Shown: in pieces, positions 45,820 through 54,876 of the stretch
Position numbering within the stretch: position 1 is the first letter of the stretch
Layout: every line of letters starts with the position of its first letter
Source: Roseiconus nitratireducens
GTDB lineage: Bacteria > Planctomycetota > Planctomycetia > Pirellulales > Pirellulaceae
DNA length: 64,000 bases
Direction of reading: 5' to 3'
Assembly: GCF_008629675.1 (NCBI RefSeq)
Contig: NZ_VWOX01000007.1
Coordinates: 310,001-374,000, forward strand
Notes under the pieces: generated by a model
Told to the model about the DNA's origin: nothing
Database searches by the model: none
Seen by the model: only the letters and a program-made list of their open reading frames with translations
Translations under genes and position numbers: made by a program

Positions 45820-46830
45820 TTAGGACGCCCGACGCATCGAAGGAGGTTCGTTGGCTGCCTGGGCCCGCCGCGCCGGTCGCATGCGGGGCCGCGTTGTCGG
45901 ACGGATGTCCTGGGTGACGGTCTGACGGACATGGACATCCATCTGCGGAAACGGAATCCCGATTCCCGCCCGGTCCAGTTGGCGTTTCACTTCCCCGGTC
46001 AAGCATTCCTGCATCGGCCAGTAATCCGTGCCGGCGACCCACAGCCGCACTTTCCATTGCACCGCACTGTCACCCAGTCCCGCCAGGACGACCGCGCTTC
46101 CTCGGCCTTCACCAGGAATCATTTGGTCGGCAAAACAGTCCACCGCCCGTTGCAGTGCTTCGCGAGTCTGGTCCAAGTCGGCCGCGTACTCCACACCCAC
46201 CAGCACTTCGGCGCGGCGGTGGGCGTGGTAGCTGATGTTCTCGATGGTGCTGCTTGAAATACTGCTGTTGGGGATGATCAATCGGCGGTTGTCCGGCGTG
46301 TCCAGCGTGGTGGTGAATAAATCGATTTCATTGACCTTGCCCGCAATGCCAGCCACGTTGACCATGTCCCCCACCTTGAAGGGGCGAAAGACAATCATCA
46401 AAACTCCGGCCGCAAAATTGCTAAGCGTTCCTTGAAAAGCTAGGCCGATTGCAAAGCCGGCCGCGGCGATCAATGCCGCCAGGCCACCCAGCGGGGCACC
46501 CAATTTGCTGGCGACCGAGGCGACCAGGCCTCCCATGACCGTGTAGAAAATCACGGTGCCGCAGAAGCGACCCAGCGTTTCGTCGATGCGGTTGCGGATC
46601 GGGCGGCTGATGACCCGCGACAGGTAGTTGGCCACAAAGTAGCCGATAAACAAAACGGCCAATCCGACCGACGCCCACAGCAGGGCGGGAAGGACCGACT
46701 GGTGCAAGAATAAATCAATGCTCGCGAAGTCGCCGTCCATCACCGCCGTGATGGCCTCGTCCACCGAGATGCCCTGAATGTTTTCCGGTGCCGCGTCGTT
46801 CGCATCCACCGTTTGGCTGTCCGTCAACAT
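45820..46830 (-). CDS. Small-conductance mechanosensitive channel (MscS family)
   Basis: A 336-residue MscS-type channel. Three membrane segments lie at about 42-65, 95-115 and 118-140. The pore helix GLAALIAAAGFAIGLAFQGTLSNFAAG has the Ala/Gly pattern (shown by LAALIAAAGFAIGLAFQGT). The beta domain FRPFKVGDMVNVAGIAGKV and PNSSISSSTIENIS follow. It releases osmolytes from the cell under membrane tension. ATG 46830 is chosen over an upstream open frame without membrane-like content. The C-terminal tail is basic and Pro/Arg-rich. Confidence 0.9.
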   Translation of the reverse strand: MLTDSQTVDANDAAPENIQGISVDEAITAVMDGDFASIDLFLHQSVLPALLWASVGLAVLFIGYFVANYLSRVISRPIRNRIDETLGRFCGTVIFYTVMGGLVASVASKLGAPLGGLAALIAAAGFAIGLAFQGTLSNFAAGVLMIVFRPFKVGDMVNVAGIAGKVNEIDLFTTTLDTPDNRRLIIPNSSISSSTIENISYHAHRRAEVLVGVEYAADLDQTREALQRAVDCFADQMIPGEGRGSAVVLAGLGDSAVQWKVRLWVAGTDYWPMQECLTGEVKRQLDRAGIGIPFPQMDVHVRQTVTQDIRPTTRPRMRPARRAQAANEPPSMRRAS

Positions 46831-47166
46831 TTGAATCGTCCCTGATAAGCACCCCGGTCGCCTCGGAGACCTCCTGCTATACGTGTTTCCCGCGCCCGCC
46901 GTAAAGATGGTTTGGTCGAAAAGTCGATGGCGTACTGCGGCCACCGAGGTCACGAGATGGATGGCCGGGCAAGTGTTGATAGCAACCGAGATGTGACCGA
47001 TGGGATGCCCGCCAGGCACCGGCGATTCCGCCCAGCCAGGCAACGCCACTTTCAATCAATCACACCGTGATTTGCGGTGCAATGAGCGGCAAGACGCTCG
47101 CCGCCGGTTGGTGCGAGCAAACCCGCGACTAGCGCCACGCGGCTAGCGCGAAGTACCGCTGTCCTG
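46831..47166. other. Intergenic region containing a dispersed repeat copy
   Basis: No gene is supported. The half nearer the cytochrome gene (47044-47165) is the dispersed repeat copy B. The half nearer the mscS-like gene should hold its promoter, but no clear -35/-10 pair was seen. Confidence 0.5.
47044..47165 (+). repeat. Dispersed intergenic repeat, copy B (longest)
   Basis: GCCACTTTCAATCAA, ACACCGTGATTTGCGGTGCA, ATGAGCGGCAAGACGCTCG, CCGCCGGTTGGTGCGAG, AAACCCGCGACTAGCGCC and ACGCGGCTAGCGCGAAGT in order. Its 5' part matches copy A (5391-5450), and its middle and 3' parts match copy C (18740-18822). It ends at the stop side of the cytochrome gene. Confidence 0.7.
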
Positions 47167-48528
47167 CTAGGGCAACGTGACGTCGCGCGGGGCCTCTTCG
47201 TGGTCGCCCCAGTCGTCCGGCAGATTTTGCTTGGTCTGTCTCAGAATGCTCAAGATGGCCGCCCGGTCCTGAGAGCTCAGGTGCGCGTATTCTGGCGAAG
47301 CGTCTCGCTCGGTCAGCACGTCGAGCAGCCGTTGGTAGACCCTTTGCTGCAAGTCCTGGTCAAGCGAATCGAATGCGTCGGAATAGATCAGGTAACTGCA
47401 GGGATAGCGAAACATGCGCCGGGTCAAATCGAAATCACGCAGGGATCGCCCCTCGGAATCGGTCGGACCGCGTGCGGCGAACTCCGCTGCAAAGGCGTTG
47501 GAGCCTTGAACCGGCTCTTCCAAAGGAGCTTCATCGACGAACAGCAAGTAATCGACGACCCATTTGGAGGCTTCATCCAAGACTTGATCCAGCGTTTCTC
47601 GCGAGGACGTTTCCGGCGAATCCTCCGCAAGCGGCTCACCTTCCCCGGAAGAAAAGTCCCCGTGACGGGCGCGGCGAACGGCGAAGTTGGCCCGCGTCAG
47701 TTGATTGTGCATTTGGGTTTGATGCTCCATCACCATCAACGCCACGACGTCGCTGTGGGGAGTCGGCCAAGCGCTGATTTCAAGCCGTTCAGACAACGTC
47801 GAAGGATTCGGGGATCCGGTCGGGATCAGCCGGTCGCCTTCCAAAAAGGCATTGCCAAGGTGCTTCGCACTGCCCAGGTCACCCGTGACGTACCAACCGC
47901 CCCAGCGTTGAGAAATCGGGCTGGTGTGTCCGGTGACAAAGTGATCCAACAGCAAATTGATCTTTCCGGAGTCGCGCGTCATCACGCTGCGAACGGTATG
48001 ACCCGGAATCCGATCCATGTCCGTGGGCAACTGGTGACACGCCAGGCACCGATCGTTCTCTCGTCGCGTCCTGGCACCTCGAGGCGACATTTGAACCGTG
48101 TAAAAAGCGGCACCCAGGTGTGGGTCCGCTGTCGAGATCTCCAGCAGCGAACTGCCACGCACCCAGCCGACGTAGACGTCGTCGTTGAAGTAGATCGCCC
48201 GCGGGTTTGCCGGCGAAATCCGGCCGGACTGCAAGCTGGTTTTTGAATAGACCAACGCTTGCGATGACAGAGGGATGTCAAGCGACCGAAGGATCGACCG
48301 CAGAGAGCCGAAGCCCGGTTCGTAGTTCAGGACCACCTCGCCGCGATCCAATTTCGCGAACAATTCCGATACCGGATTCTCGCCGGGCGTTTCGCGATAC
48401 CGGATCGGCGGATCATGCAGGTTCGTTTGGGCACACACGGCACTGATACCGGCCACCCAGATCCACGCGATCGAAAACGTGATCCACGCGGATTTTGGCA
48501 GGCGTTTGGGCAGGTGCAGGACGGACAT
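47167..48528 (-). CDS. Secreted c-type cytochrome-like protein
   Basis: A 453-residue protein with a signal peptide (AWITFSIAWIWVAGISAVCA, about 14-33). A single haem-c-type motif CLACH lies near 160 in NDRCLACHQLPTDMD. Further His/Met residues that could be the second ligand exist (HFVTGHTSPISQRWGGWY). Blocks such as YFNDDVYVGWVRG and MVMEHQTQMHNQL look conserved, and I associate them with a Planctomycete family of unknown function. It is 178 bases downstream of the WD40 kinase on the same strand. Haem attachment is inferred, not shown. Confidence 0.75.
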   Translation of the reverse strand: MSVLHLPKRLPKSAWITFSIAWIWVAGISAVCAQTNLHDPPIRYRETPGENPVSELFAKLDRGEVVLNYEPGFGSLRSILRSLDIPLSSQALVYSKTSLQSGRISPANPRAIYFNDDVYVGWVRGSSLLEISTADPHLGAAFYTVQMSPRGARTRRENDRCLACHQLPTDMDRIPGHTVRSVMTRDSGKINLLLDHFVTGHTSPISQRWGGWYVTGDLGSAKHLGNAFLEGDRLIPTGSPNPSTLSERLEISAWPTPHSDVVALMVMEHQTQMHNQLTRANFAVRRARHGDFSSGEGEPLAEDSPETSSRETLDQVLDEASKWVVDYLLFVDEAPLEEPVQGSNAFAAEFAARGPTDSEGRSLRDFDLTRRMFRYPCSYLIYSDAFDSLDQDLQQRVYQRLLDVLTERDASPEYAHLSSQDRAAILSILRQTKQNLPDDWGDHEEAPRDVTLP

Positions 48529-48706
48529 GCAGGGTTTCCGCGAAAGGGTGGCAATGGGGCGTGAACTTGAATCCAATGATTTCTGCCGGTCGCGATCCGC
48601 CAGGATGGTCGGCGATGATGTCGTTTTCAAAAAAGCCTGCAGTATCGTCAATCCCGGGATCGGGGGGCCAACCGGCACGGAAGGAATCACGGGCGCCGAG
48701 TTGACG

Positions 48707-51700
48707 TCAGTCTTCACGGCTGGCCCACAGTCGCACGTCCCCTTTCAGTCCGCTGGTGACCAATGCGTTCCCGTCGGCGGTTGCGTCGACGGAAAACACC
48801 TGATGCCGGTGTCCCAGCAGTCCGGTCCGCAGATCGCCGCTGAGTGCGTCCCAAATGTAGAGCGATCGGTCACGACCGACCGAGGCGAAAGCGGCGCTGC
48901 CGGGGATGGCCACCACCATATTCAGGTGACCGATGTGGGCTTTTGATCGCCAGCGTTCTTTCCCTGACTTGCTGTCAAAGCAAGCGATGTCGCCATCTCG
49001 CAACCCCACCGCCAAGGCGTCCGATTGAAACGCCAGGGAAACCGGGAGGTCGTCGAAGGTCAACGCCTTCGCACGCCATTGCCCGGAATCGGTTTCGAAG
49101 AATCGGACGTGCCCCTCATCCCAGGCCACCGCTACCACGGAATCGTCATGGCTGAAGCAAACATCGCGGATCACACCATCCGATGGGGGCGCCGTGATCG
49201 TGGTGCGGTTCGAAAGCAAAGGTTCCTGATCGGGATCCATGTCGTACATCAGTAAGGTGGTTGCGTTCTTTGCAATCAGCAGACGATCGCCGGCATTGGA
49301 AAACGCGATTTGAACGGGGTATCCGGCACCGACTTGGATCGAACGCAATGGGGTACCGGAAGCATCCAACACATCCACCTGCCCGTTGGGACGGTGGATT
49401 GCGATCAATGCGGCCGTTTGCGAGCAGGCGATTTCGGCAACGCCGGCATCCGACGGTGGTTCCAGCGGACGGATCGCCCGTTTGTCCAGATCCATCCATT
49501 GAACCGAACCGTCGGTGCCGGAGGCCACGAAGACGCGATCCGAAACGACCCGAACCGTTCGAACCGGACGCCCCAGGTTCATCACATATGACGACCGGAA
49601 ATCGGAACTGTCGATCGCCGCGATCATTCCGTTCCTGGATCCGACGACAAGCGTTCGCCCATCTTTGGAGACGGCGAGCCGGCCGCCCGCTCGGTCGTGC
49701 GTGGAAATCATATTTCGCTGCGAGAACTCTTCGGTGTCGAAGAACACCGTTTCACCACCGCTGGTCAGCAGTGCAATGATGGGACTGTCGTCCAGGAAAT
49801 CCAGGTCGGTGATCCAGCCGTAGTCCGTGTCCGATTCTTGCCGTCGGCTTCCCGTTTTGGTGTCAAAGATCGCTAGCATTCCGCTGTAGGAACCGGTCAC
49901 GAACTGGGATGCGTCGGCACGCATCGCGACCGCTTCCACGCGCTGGCCAGCTTCGATGGTGCAAATCTTGGCCCTGGTATCCACCTCCCAGGCTCGGATC
50001 ATGCCACCGCTTCCGACGACCACCAGGGTCGCACCGTCGGCGGACACGGCCAAGCAGACCAAGCCGTCTTTTCCAGTGGGGATTTCGCTGATCAGTTTGA
50101 AATCCTTGGTGTCCCAAACACGGACCGCCCCCGTGTCGGCCGCCGAGAACAGACGGCGGCCGTCTTGCGAATACACCAGGCGGCTGACGCCGCGTCCGTG
50201 TTGGATCACGCGAGGGGGGCGCTGGGCGTCTCCGACAGCGTCCCACACGTAGACGCTGCCGTCTTTCGATCCGGCGGCCAGCTGGTTGTCGCGCGGAGAA
50301 ACGGCGGCCGCTTGCCAGCGACCAATCCTGGCCGGGATTTCACGGAGAACCTTCCCCGTTTCCGTTTCCCAGATTCGCAGGTTGCGATCGTCGCCGACCG
50401 ATGCGTACCAATCGCCTTCACGCGACATCGCCACGTCGTGGATCAGGTTTCCGTGCTGAGCGGTCGGCTTGAATCGCCGCAATTGCGAGTCCAAGTAATA
50501 CCATTCAAAAGCGCGAAGGTGCGCGAGCTCCGGCGTGAGAAACTCATCCAGGGAGGATCGGGCCGTGGTGATGTCACCGCGTCCGAGGTAATAGGTGGCC
50601 AACGCCATTCGCGACGCGTAGAGCGCCCGTCTGGCCTTTTCCGCCTGCTGCGTGGCTTGCCACCAGAAGGTCGTGGTGCTAGCCAGGCCGATGATCAGGC
50701 TGGCGAACAGCAGGGCCGCCAAGCCACTGACCATTCGGTTTCGCGTGCACCACCGCCAAGCGTATTCCAGGCTGGAAACCGGTCGTGCCTCGATCGGTTC
50801 GCCGCGTGTGTAACGATCCAGCTCAGCGATGAATTCTCCGGCGCTTTCATAGCGGCGGGCGGGAGAACGCTGCAAACACTTCAGGCAGATGGTTTCCAGG
50901 TCGCGTGGCACCGAGGGCAGCAAGCGGCGAAGCGGCGCGGGATCTTCATTGACCTTGTCGTGTAGCACCGCTTGGACATTGCCTCGGTAGGGCCGCTCGC
51001 CCGTCAGCATTTCGTACATCATCACGCCCAAGGCATACAGGTCGGCACGTCGGTCGACTTGATCGCTGTCGCCGCTGGCCTGCTCGGGAGCCATGTACAT
51101 CACCGTTCCGATGATTCGACCTCGCGATGAAATCGATTCGTCGATGTCGATCCGCTTGGCCAAGCCGAAGTCCGTGACCAGTGGCGTCCCGGCATCGTCG
51201 ACCAGCACGTTTCCGGGCTTCATGTCACGATGCACGATGTTGTGTTCGTGTGCGTGTTGCAAGCCTTTGGCGATGCCACGCAACAGTTCTACGGATTGGG
51301 CGATCGGCGGCGTGCCCTTGGAAAGTAGGGCACGCAGGTCCATGCCCTTGATGTATTCACAAACAATGTAGACCTGGCCGGCGGACTCCCCGACCTGATG
51401 GATGCTGACAATGTTCGGGTGTTGCAGCTTGGCCGCGGTTTTGGCTTCGCGAATCAAGTTGCCCATGTCAGGCCGTTTGAACGACGGCAGCTTCAGGGCG
51501 ATTTGTCGATCCAGTTGCAGGTCTTCGGCCAGCCAGACCGTTCCAAAACCGCCCTTGCCCAACATCTGGATCAGACGAAAGTGGGCGAATTCGTCGGAGG
51601 TCAGCGATTCAGCCTGCGTTGGGAACTGAGCCTGCGTGGGGAACTCCAAGCCGTCAATTTGATCCAGCGAAAGATAGGCGCCGCAGTCCGGGCAGGTGCG

Positions 51701-51799
51701 GACCTGTTTGGTCACGCTACGATCTTCCGGGTCGTCGACGGAGATCACGGTCTCTTCGTCGGCGATGGTGCGTTTGCAATTAGGACAGACGGAGCTCAT
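48707..51799 (-). CDS. Ser/Thr protein kinase with zinc ribbon, TM segment and WD40 propeller
   Basis: A 1030-residue protein. The zinc ribbon uses C5/C8 (CPNC) and C36/C39 (CPDC). The kinase domain (about 75-345) has GKGGFGTVWLAEDLQLDRQIALKL, seen as GKGGFGTVWLAED and IALKL; HRDMKPGN (about 190) and DFGLAK are intact, as are TVMYMAPEQ and YALGVMMYEMLTGE. A membrane segment lies at about 355-380. WD40 repeats fill about 450-1030. ATG 51799 begins the zinc ribbon. It should be an active membrane kinase with the propeller outside or as a docking site. Substrates are unknown. Confidence 0.88.
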   Translation of the reverse strand: MSSVCPNCKRTIADEETVISVDDPEDRSVTKQVRTCPDCGAYLSLDQIDGLEFPTQAQFPTQAESLTSDEFAHFRLIQMLGKGGFGTVWLAEDLQLDRQIALKLPSFKRPDMGNLIREAKTAAKLQHPNIVSIHQVGESAGQVYIVCEYIKGMDLRALLSKGTPPIAQSVELLRGIAKGLQHAHEHNIVHRDMKPGNVLVDDAGTPLVTDFGLAKRIDIDESISSRGRIIGTVMYMAPEQASGDSDQVDRRADLYALGVMMYEMLTGERPYRGNVQAVLHDKVNEDPAPLRRLLPSVPRDLETICLKCLQRSPARRYESAGEFIAELDRYTRGEPIEARPVSSLEYAWRWCTRNRMVSGLAALLFASLIIGLASTTTFWWQATQQAEKARRALYASRMALATYYLGRGDITTARSSLDEFLTPELAHLRAFEWYYLDSQLRRFKPTAQHGNLIHDVAMSREGDWYASVGDDRNLRIWETETGKVLREIPARIGRWQAAAVSPRDNQLAAGSKDGSVYVWDAVGDAQRPPRVIQHGRGVSRLVYSQDGRRLFSAADTGAVRVWDTKDFKLISEIPTGKDGLVCLAVSADGATLVVVGSGGMIRAWEVDTRAKICTIEAGQRVEAVAMRADASQFVTGSYSGMLAIFDTKTGSRRQESDTDYGWITDLDFLDDSPIIALLTSGGETVFFDTEEFSQRNMISTHDRAGGRLAVSKDGRTLVVGSRNGMIAAIDSSDFRSSYVMNLGRPVRTVRVVSDRVFVASGTDGSVQWMDLDKRAIRPLEPPSDAGVAEIACSQTAALIAIHRPNGQVDVLDASGTPLRSIQVGAGYPVQIAFSNAGDRLLIAKNATTLLMYDMDPDQEPLLSNRTTITAPPSDGVIRDVCFSHDDSVVAVAWDEGHVRFFETDSGQWRAKALTFDDLPVSLAFQSDALAVGLRDGDIACFDSKSGKERWRSKAHIGHLNMVVAIPGSAAFASVGRDRSLYIWDALSGDLRTGLLGHRHQVFSVDATADGNALVTSGLKGDVRLWASRED

Positions 51800-52058
51800 C
51801 CCATGTCTCTTGGGCGGCCAGGGCGAATCCGATGCGGCGTTTTGAGTTGCCCCCGGTCGATGTCGCCATGATGACCGAATCTTCGTGGCGGTGGGGGACA
51901 TCTCGCGAGTGGTTTGCGGGGAATTGGCTGAATCCCTCAATGGATCCGGCGGACGGTTGCATGCGGACGGGGAAGTCCGCGGTCAAGGCTGGATCGTGCC
52001 GTGGGTTCAAGCCACAATGGGAAGCGTGTTGTGTCGCTCTTGAATTCGGGACCGCCGG

Positions 52059-52646
52059 ATGACGAACCCTAGTGCTGGCCCGCCTGACGAAAGTCGACCT
52101 GCTGCCCCAAGCGACCGGTTCGGCATCGCGCGGTTGATGCTGATGGTGGCTGGGATTGCGATCGCCTTTGGAGTGCTGGGCCCGATCTTGGAGGCAGGTG
52201 GCAATTCGGACGACAACGACCCGATTTCGGCCATTCCCTTGTGGTTGCGATGGATCATCACCGTGTTGGGAGGCGTCTCGTTGGTGGGCGTTCCCATCTT
52301 GCTGTTGCAACGCTGCAAAGGTGGCGGGCGATTCGGTCCCGGAAAGTCCGCCTGGTTTGCCCAGGGGATGTCTTCCTGGTTGCTGTGGCCGCCGATCGTC
52401 GCCTGGCGTGTGATGGGAAAGTCGGAAATGCCTTGGAGCAGCGTGTGTTGGCTATGGGGCACGCCCCTGATGGGCTTGTATGTGACCACGTCGTTGTTGA
52501 TCGGCGGCCGACTCCGCCGCCGCCGCCGCGGGGCGAAGCGTCAATGGAGTGAACAATTTGGTCTGGTTTTGGCCTGCCTTTGGGCCTGCACCGGGCTGTA
52601 CTTGGTCGCGTTGCTGTATTCCATCGATCTGTTTCGCAAACGCTAA
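52059..52646 (+). CDS. Small polytopic membrane protein
   Basis: A 195-residue protein with four hydrophobic segments: IARLMLMVAGIAIAFGVLGP (about 23-42), WLRWIITVLGGVSLVGVPIL (about 63-82), a third around 125-147, and LVLACLWACTGLYLVALLY near the C-terminus. A basic loop GGRLRRRRRGAKRQW precedes the last helix, suggesting cytosolic location. No family recognised. It diverges from the WD40 kinase and converges on the AsmA-like gene with 24 bases between. Confidence 0.65.
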   Translation: MTNPSAGPPDESRPAAPSDRFGIARLMLMVAGIAIAFGVLGPILEAGGNSDDNDPISAIPLWLRWIITVLGGVSLVGVPILLLQRCKGGGRFGPGKSAWFAQGMSSWLLWPPIVAWRVMGKSEMPWSSVCWLWGTPLMGLYVTTSLLIGGRLRRRRRGAKRQWSEQFGLVLACLWACTGLYLVALLYSIDLFRKR

Positions 52647-52670
52647 CGACGCGGGGGCGCTGAATTGGTG

Positions 52671-54095
52671 CTATCGCTCCCGACGACGTTGACGCCGCTC
52701 ACGCAGTCGGTCCCGCAGGGATTGGTCGGGACGCTCGCGGTCTCCGGCGTTCTCCAGTAATCCGCCAACGATTTCCAGCACCGATTCGGCGGCCTGCTGT
52801 GCCGAGGGGTCGAGGCTGTTCGTGTCGGGGTCGGGCGTTTCGGAAGTGGACGCTTCGGCAGTGGACGCGTCGTCGGCACCGTCGCCCGCTGCAATCCCGC
52901 TGAAGCCTTTCAGCAACGAATCCAATCGTGAGGTCCATCCGTCTTCCGGAGCGAACTCGATTTGCGGCTCCTGAACGGTTCCTCGGACTTGCACCAGCAG
53001 CGGCTTCTCGACCAGAAACTTTGTCAAACGGGATTTTCCCAACAACACTCCGGGCAACTTGACGGACAACTCCAAGTCCAGTGTCTCATCGACGCCGACC
53101 GAACCGTGCGAGGTGATGGCCAGCGATGAGTCCTGGTACGGCATCAGAAACGTCAGCCCCTGGTGGTGGACGCGACCGTTGTGGACGTCAAACGTGACCG
53201 CCGTTTGCTCGGAAACCGTGAGCGTCTTGGGTAACTCGACCGAGCCCAGTCGTGATACCAATCCGAACAGTTTTTCCGTCAACGGATTGTTGAAGCCGAC
53301 CGTCACGTCCAGCAAGCGGATCTCCCCGGCGATCTCCATCGCTTCCTTCCGTTGCTGCTCATCCATCGGTCCGATGGGCACCTGGAATCGGTCCAGTGTG
53401 AACGACAAACGGCCCTGCACATCGACGCCGTCGGCCAACATGGGAGCAATCAACTGCAGTCCCCGATCACAGAGGTCTGGAGTCAGTGGGAATTGGTCCA
53501 ACAGCGTGACCGGTTCGATTCGGACCAGCGATCCGCTGGGACCCTGGTCCAGATGCAGCGATACATCCAGATGCTTCAGGTCGATCGACGGCTCGGGGCG
53601 GCTCACGTCTCGGACGGTGATTCCCGCGTCGCGAATCACCGACGTCAACTGCGGGAATTGATTCGGATGGGGCCGATTTTCGGGCGGATCCGTCTTGGAT
53701 TCCGCAGCGGTTTCGATGCCCGTCACCACGTCGATCTGCGGATGATCAAAGGTAAACGTCCCCAGGTCCGTTCGATGAAACACCATCGAAAGCCAGGACT
53801 TTTCCGACGTGATCGATTCGATCGCGACGTCTGCCGAGCCGTTCGACGCTTTCAGTGACAACCCGTCAATCCAGACGGGGCTGGCGTAGCCGAATGACGC
53901 CGCATTGGTCGTCGCGACGATCTTGTCACCACCGATGATGGTGTTGATCAAGCGGTCACGCAGCGGCGTGTTCGCGATCAGCCAGGGGGCGATGCCCAGC
54001 ATCAGCAGCCCGATCACCGAGACCAGAGCAATCAGACGCCAAGCTTTGCGAAAGCGTCGCGGCTTAACATCTTTGTCCGGGGGATGTTTTGACAT
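52671..54095 (-). CDS. AsmA-like protein
   Basis: A 474-residue protein. The N-terminal membrane helix (LIALVSVIGLLMLGIAPWLI, about 21-40) is followed by the AsmA-type opening NTPLRDRLINTIIGGD and a long beta-rich region (about 45-395). The C-terminal tail (about 400-474) is acidic then basic (RERRQRRRER). AsmA-like proteins bridge the inner and outer membranes and some carry lipids. The domain is weakly conserved, so the identification rests on overall layout and the N-terminus. No lipid-transport partner is adjacent. Confidence 0.7.
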   Translation of the reverse strand: MSKHPPDKDVKPRRFRKAWRLIALVSVIGLLMLGIAPWLIANTPLRDRLINTIIGGDKIVATTNAASFGYASPVWIDGLSLKASNGSADVAIESITSEKSWLSMVFHRTDLGTFTFDHPQIDVVTGIETAAESKTDPPENRPHPNQFPQLTSVIRDAGITVRDVSRPEPSIDLKHLDVSLHLDQGPSGSLVRIEPVTLLDQFPLTPDLCDRGLQLIAPMLADGVDVQGRLSFTLDRFQVPIGPMDEQQRKEAMEIAGEIRLLDVTVGFNNPLTEKLFGLVSRLGSVELPKTLTVSEQTAVTFDVHNGRVHHQGLTFLMPYQDSSLAITSHGSVGVDETLDLELSVKLPGVLLGKSRLTKFLVEKPLLVQVRGTVQEPQIEFAPEDGWTSRLDSLLKGFSGIAAGDGADDASTAEASTSETPDPDTNSLDPSAQQAAESVLEIVGGLLENAGDRERPDQSLRDRLRERRQRRRER

Positions 54096-54387
54096 GCCAA
54101 TTCCGGTTTCGCTGTGTGAAAGTGGCGGGGCGCTGGACGCACGAAGCCTCAGACGCCGTCGTCAAACGAGCGTTGTCGGGGCGGTTTCGCCAACGCGGCG
54201 CGGCGGTGAACGTATTTCAACTGTCCTGTGGCGGTCGGCCGGTCACTTCCATGTCCGAACCGCCGCATTCTATCACGGTGGCTGCACATTCGTCTCATCC
54301 TTCCAGTCGGCACTCCTTGCGATAACTCTGCCTCCCTGGCAGCGGGGCAAACATGAGGGAAGCAAAACGTCGTCAGTTTGATGGAAC

Positions 54388-54423
54388 ACCGGTCGAAGTT
54401 TGGATTCGTGACCGGTTTTTCTT
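54388..54423 (+). terminator. Intrinsic-terminator-like hairpin
   Basis: ACCGGTC (54388-54394) pairs with GACCGGT (54410-54416), extended by GAA/TTC inside with a small bulge, and is followed by TTTTTCTT. The upstream gene on the plus strand ends at 52646, and the intervening gene is on the minus strand. It therefore does not sit after any plus-strand gene called here. Confidence 0.5.
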
Positions 54424-54489
54424 GATCGAATGCCGAAGGCACCGTTAGACTTTCCCGCCCGGAGCTTGGTGTCTGCAATCGGAGCCTAG

Positions 54490-54537
54490 CACCGTGACGT
54501 CGAAGCACTGTGACGCCAAAGCACCGTGACGCCAAAG
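54490..54537 (+). repeat. Three tandem 16-bp direct repeats
   Basis: CACCGTGACGTCGAAG, CACTGTGACGCCAAAG and CACCGTGACGCCAAAG lie head to tail at 54490-54505, 54506-54521 and 54522-54537. They are 340 bases upstream of the redoxin/cytochrome gene. Spacing of 16 bases is near but not equal to 1.5 helical turns. Confidence 0.7.
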
Positions 54538-54876
54538 CTTGATCGCCGCTTCAGGCCATTGCCCCTGGCGATGATTCCTGGGCGATCATCCTCATCAACC
54601 GTCCCCGCGGATTGGCGTCCGGCTTCCCGACTCCCTTTTCCTCTTCGCTTATCGATTCTTTCCGACTCGTTCGGTCGGCCCGCCGCTGATCGACGGAACG
54701 CTGTTTGACGGAACCCGGTTCTGCCAGAGCGCGATGTCGTTCATAGCCGACGTTTACCGCGACCGAACTCCCAGGGAGGATTCTTACTGTACGGAGATAG
54801 TGCCGTTTCTACTTTTAGCGACTTTTCACACCGGACGTCTCATCACCCCCTTCTCCTTCTCCTCTTCCGCCATGAT

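Larger units (their letters stand above)
54096..54876. other. Long intergenic region with hairpin and 16-bp direct repeats
   Basis: No gene is supported; several short frames here lack motifs. The region holds a plus-strand terminator-like hairpin at 54388-54423 and three 16-base direct repeats at 54490-54537, both listed separately. A pyrimidine-rich stretch (about 54846-54870) precedes the TTG start of the next gene. Confidence 0.5.

Noticed and set aside
51832-52062. 76-codon plus-strand frame ending in ATGA overlap with the membrane-protein gene
   Set aside because: The overlap looks like coupling, but there is no Shine-Dalgarno, no motif, and part of it lies over the leader of the kinase gene.
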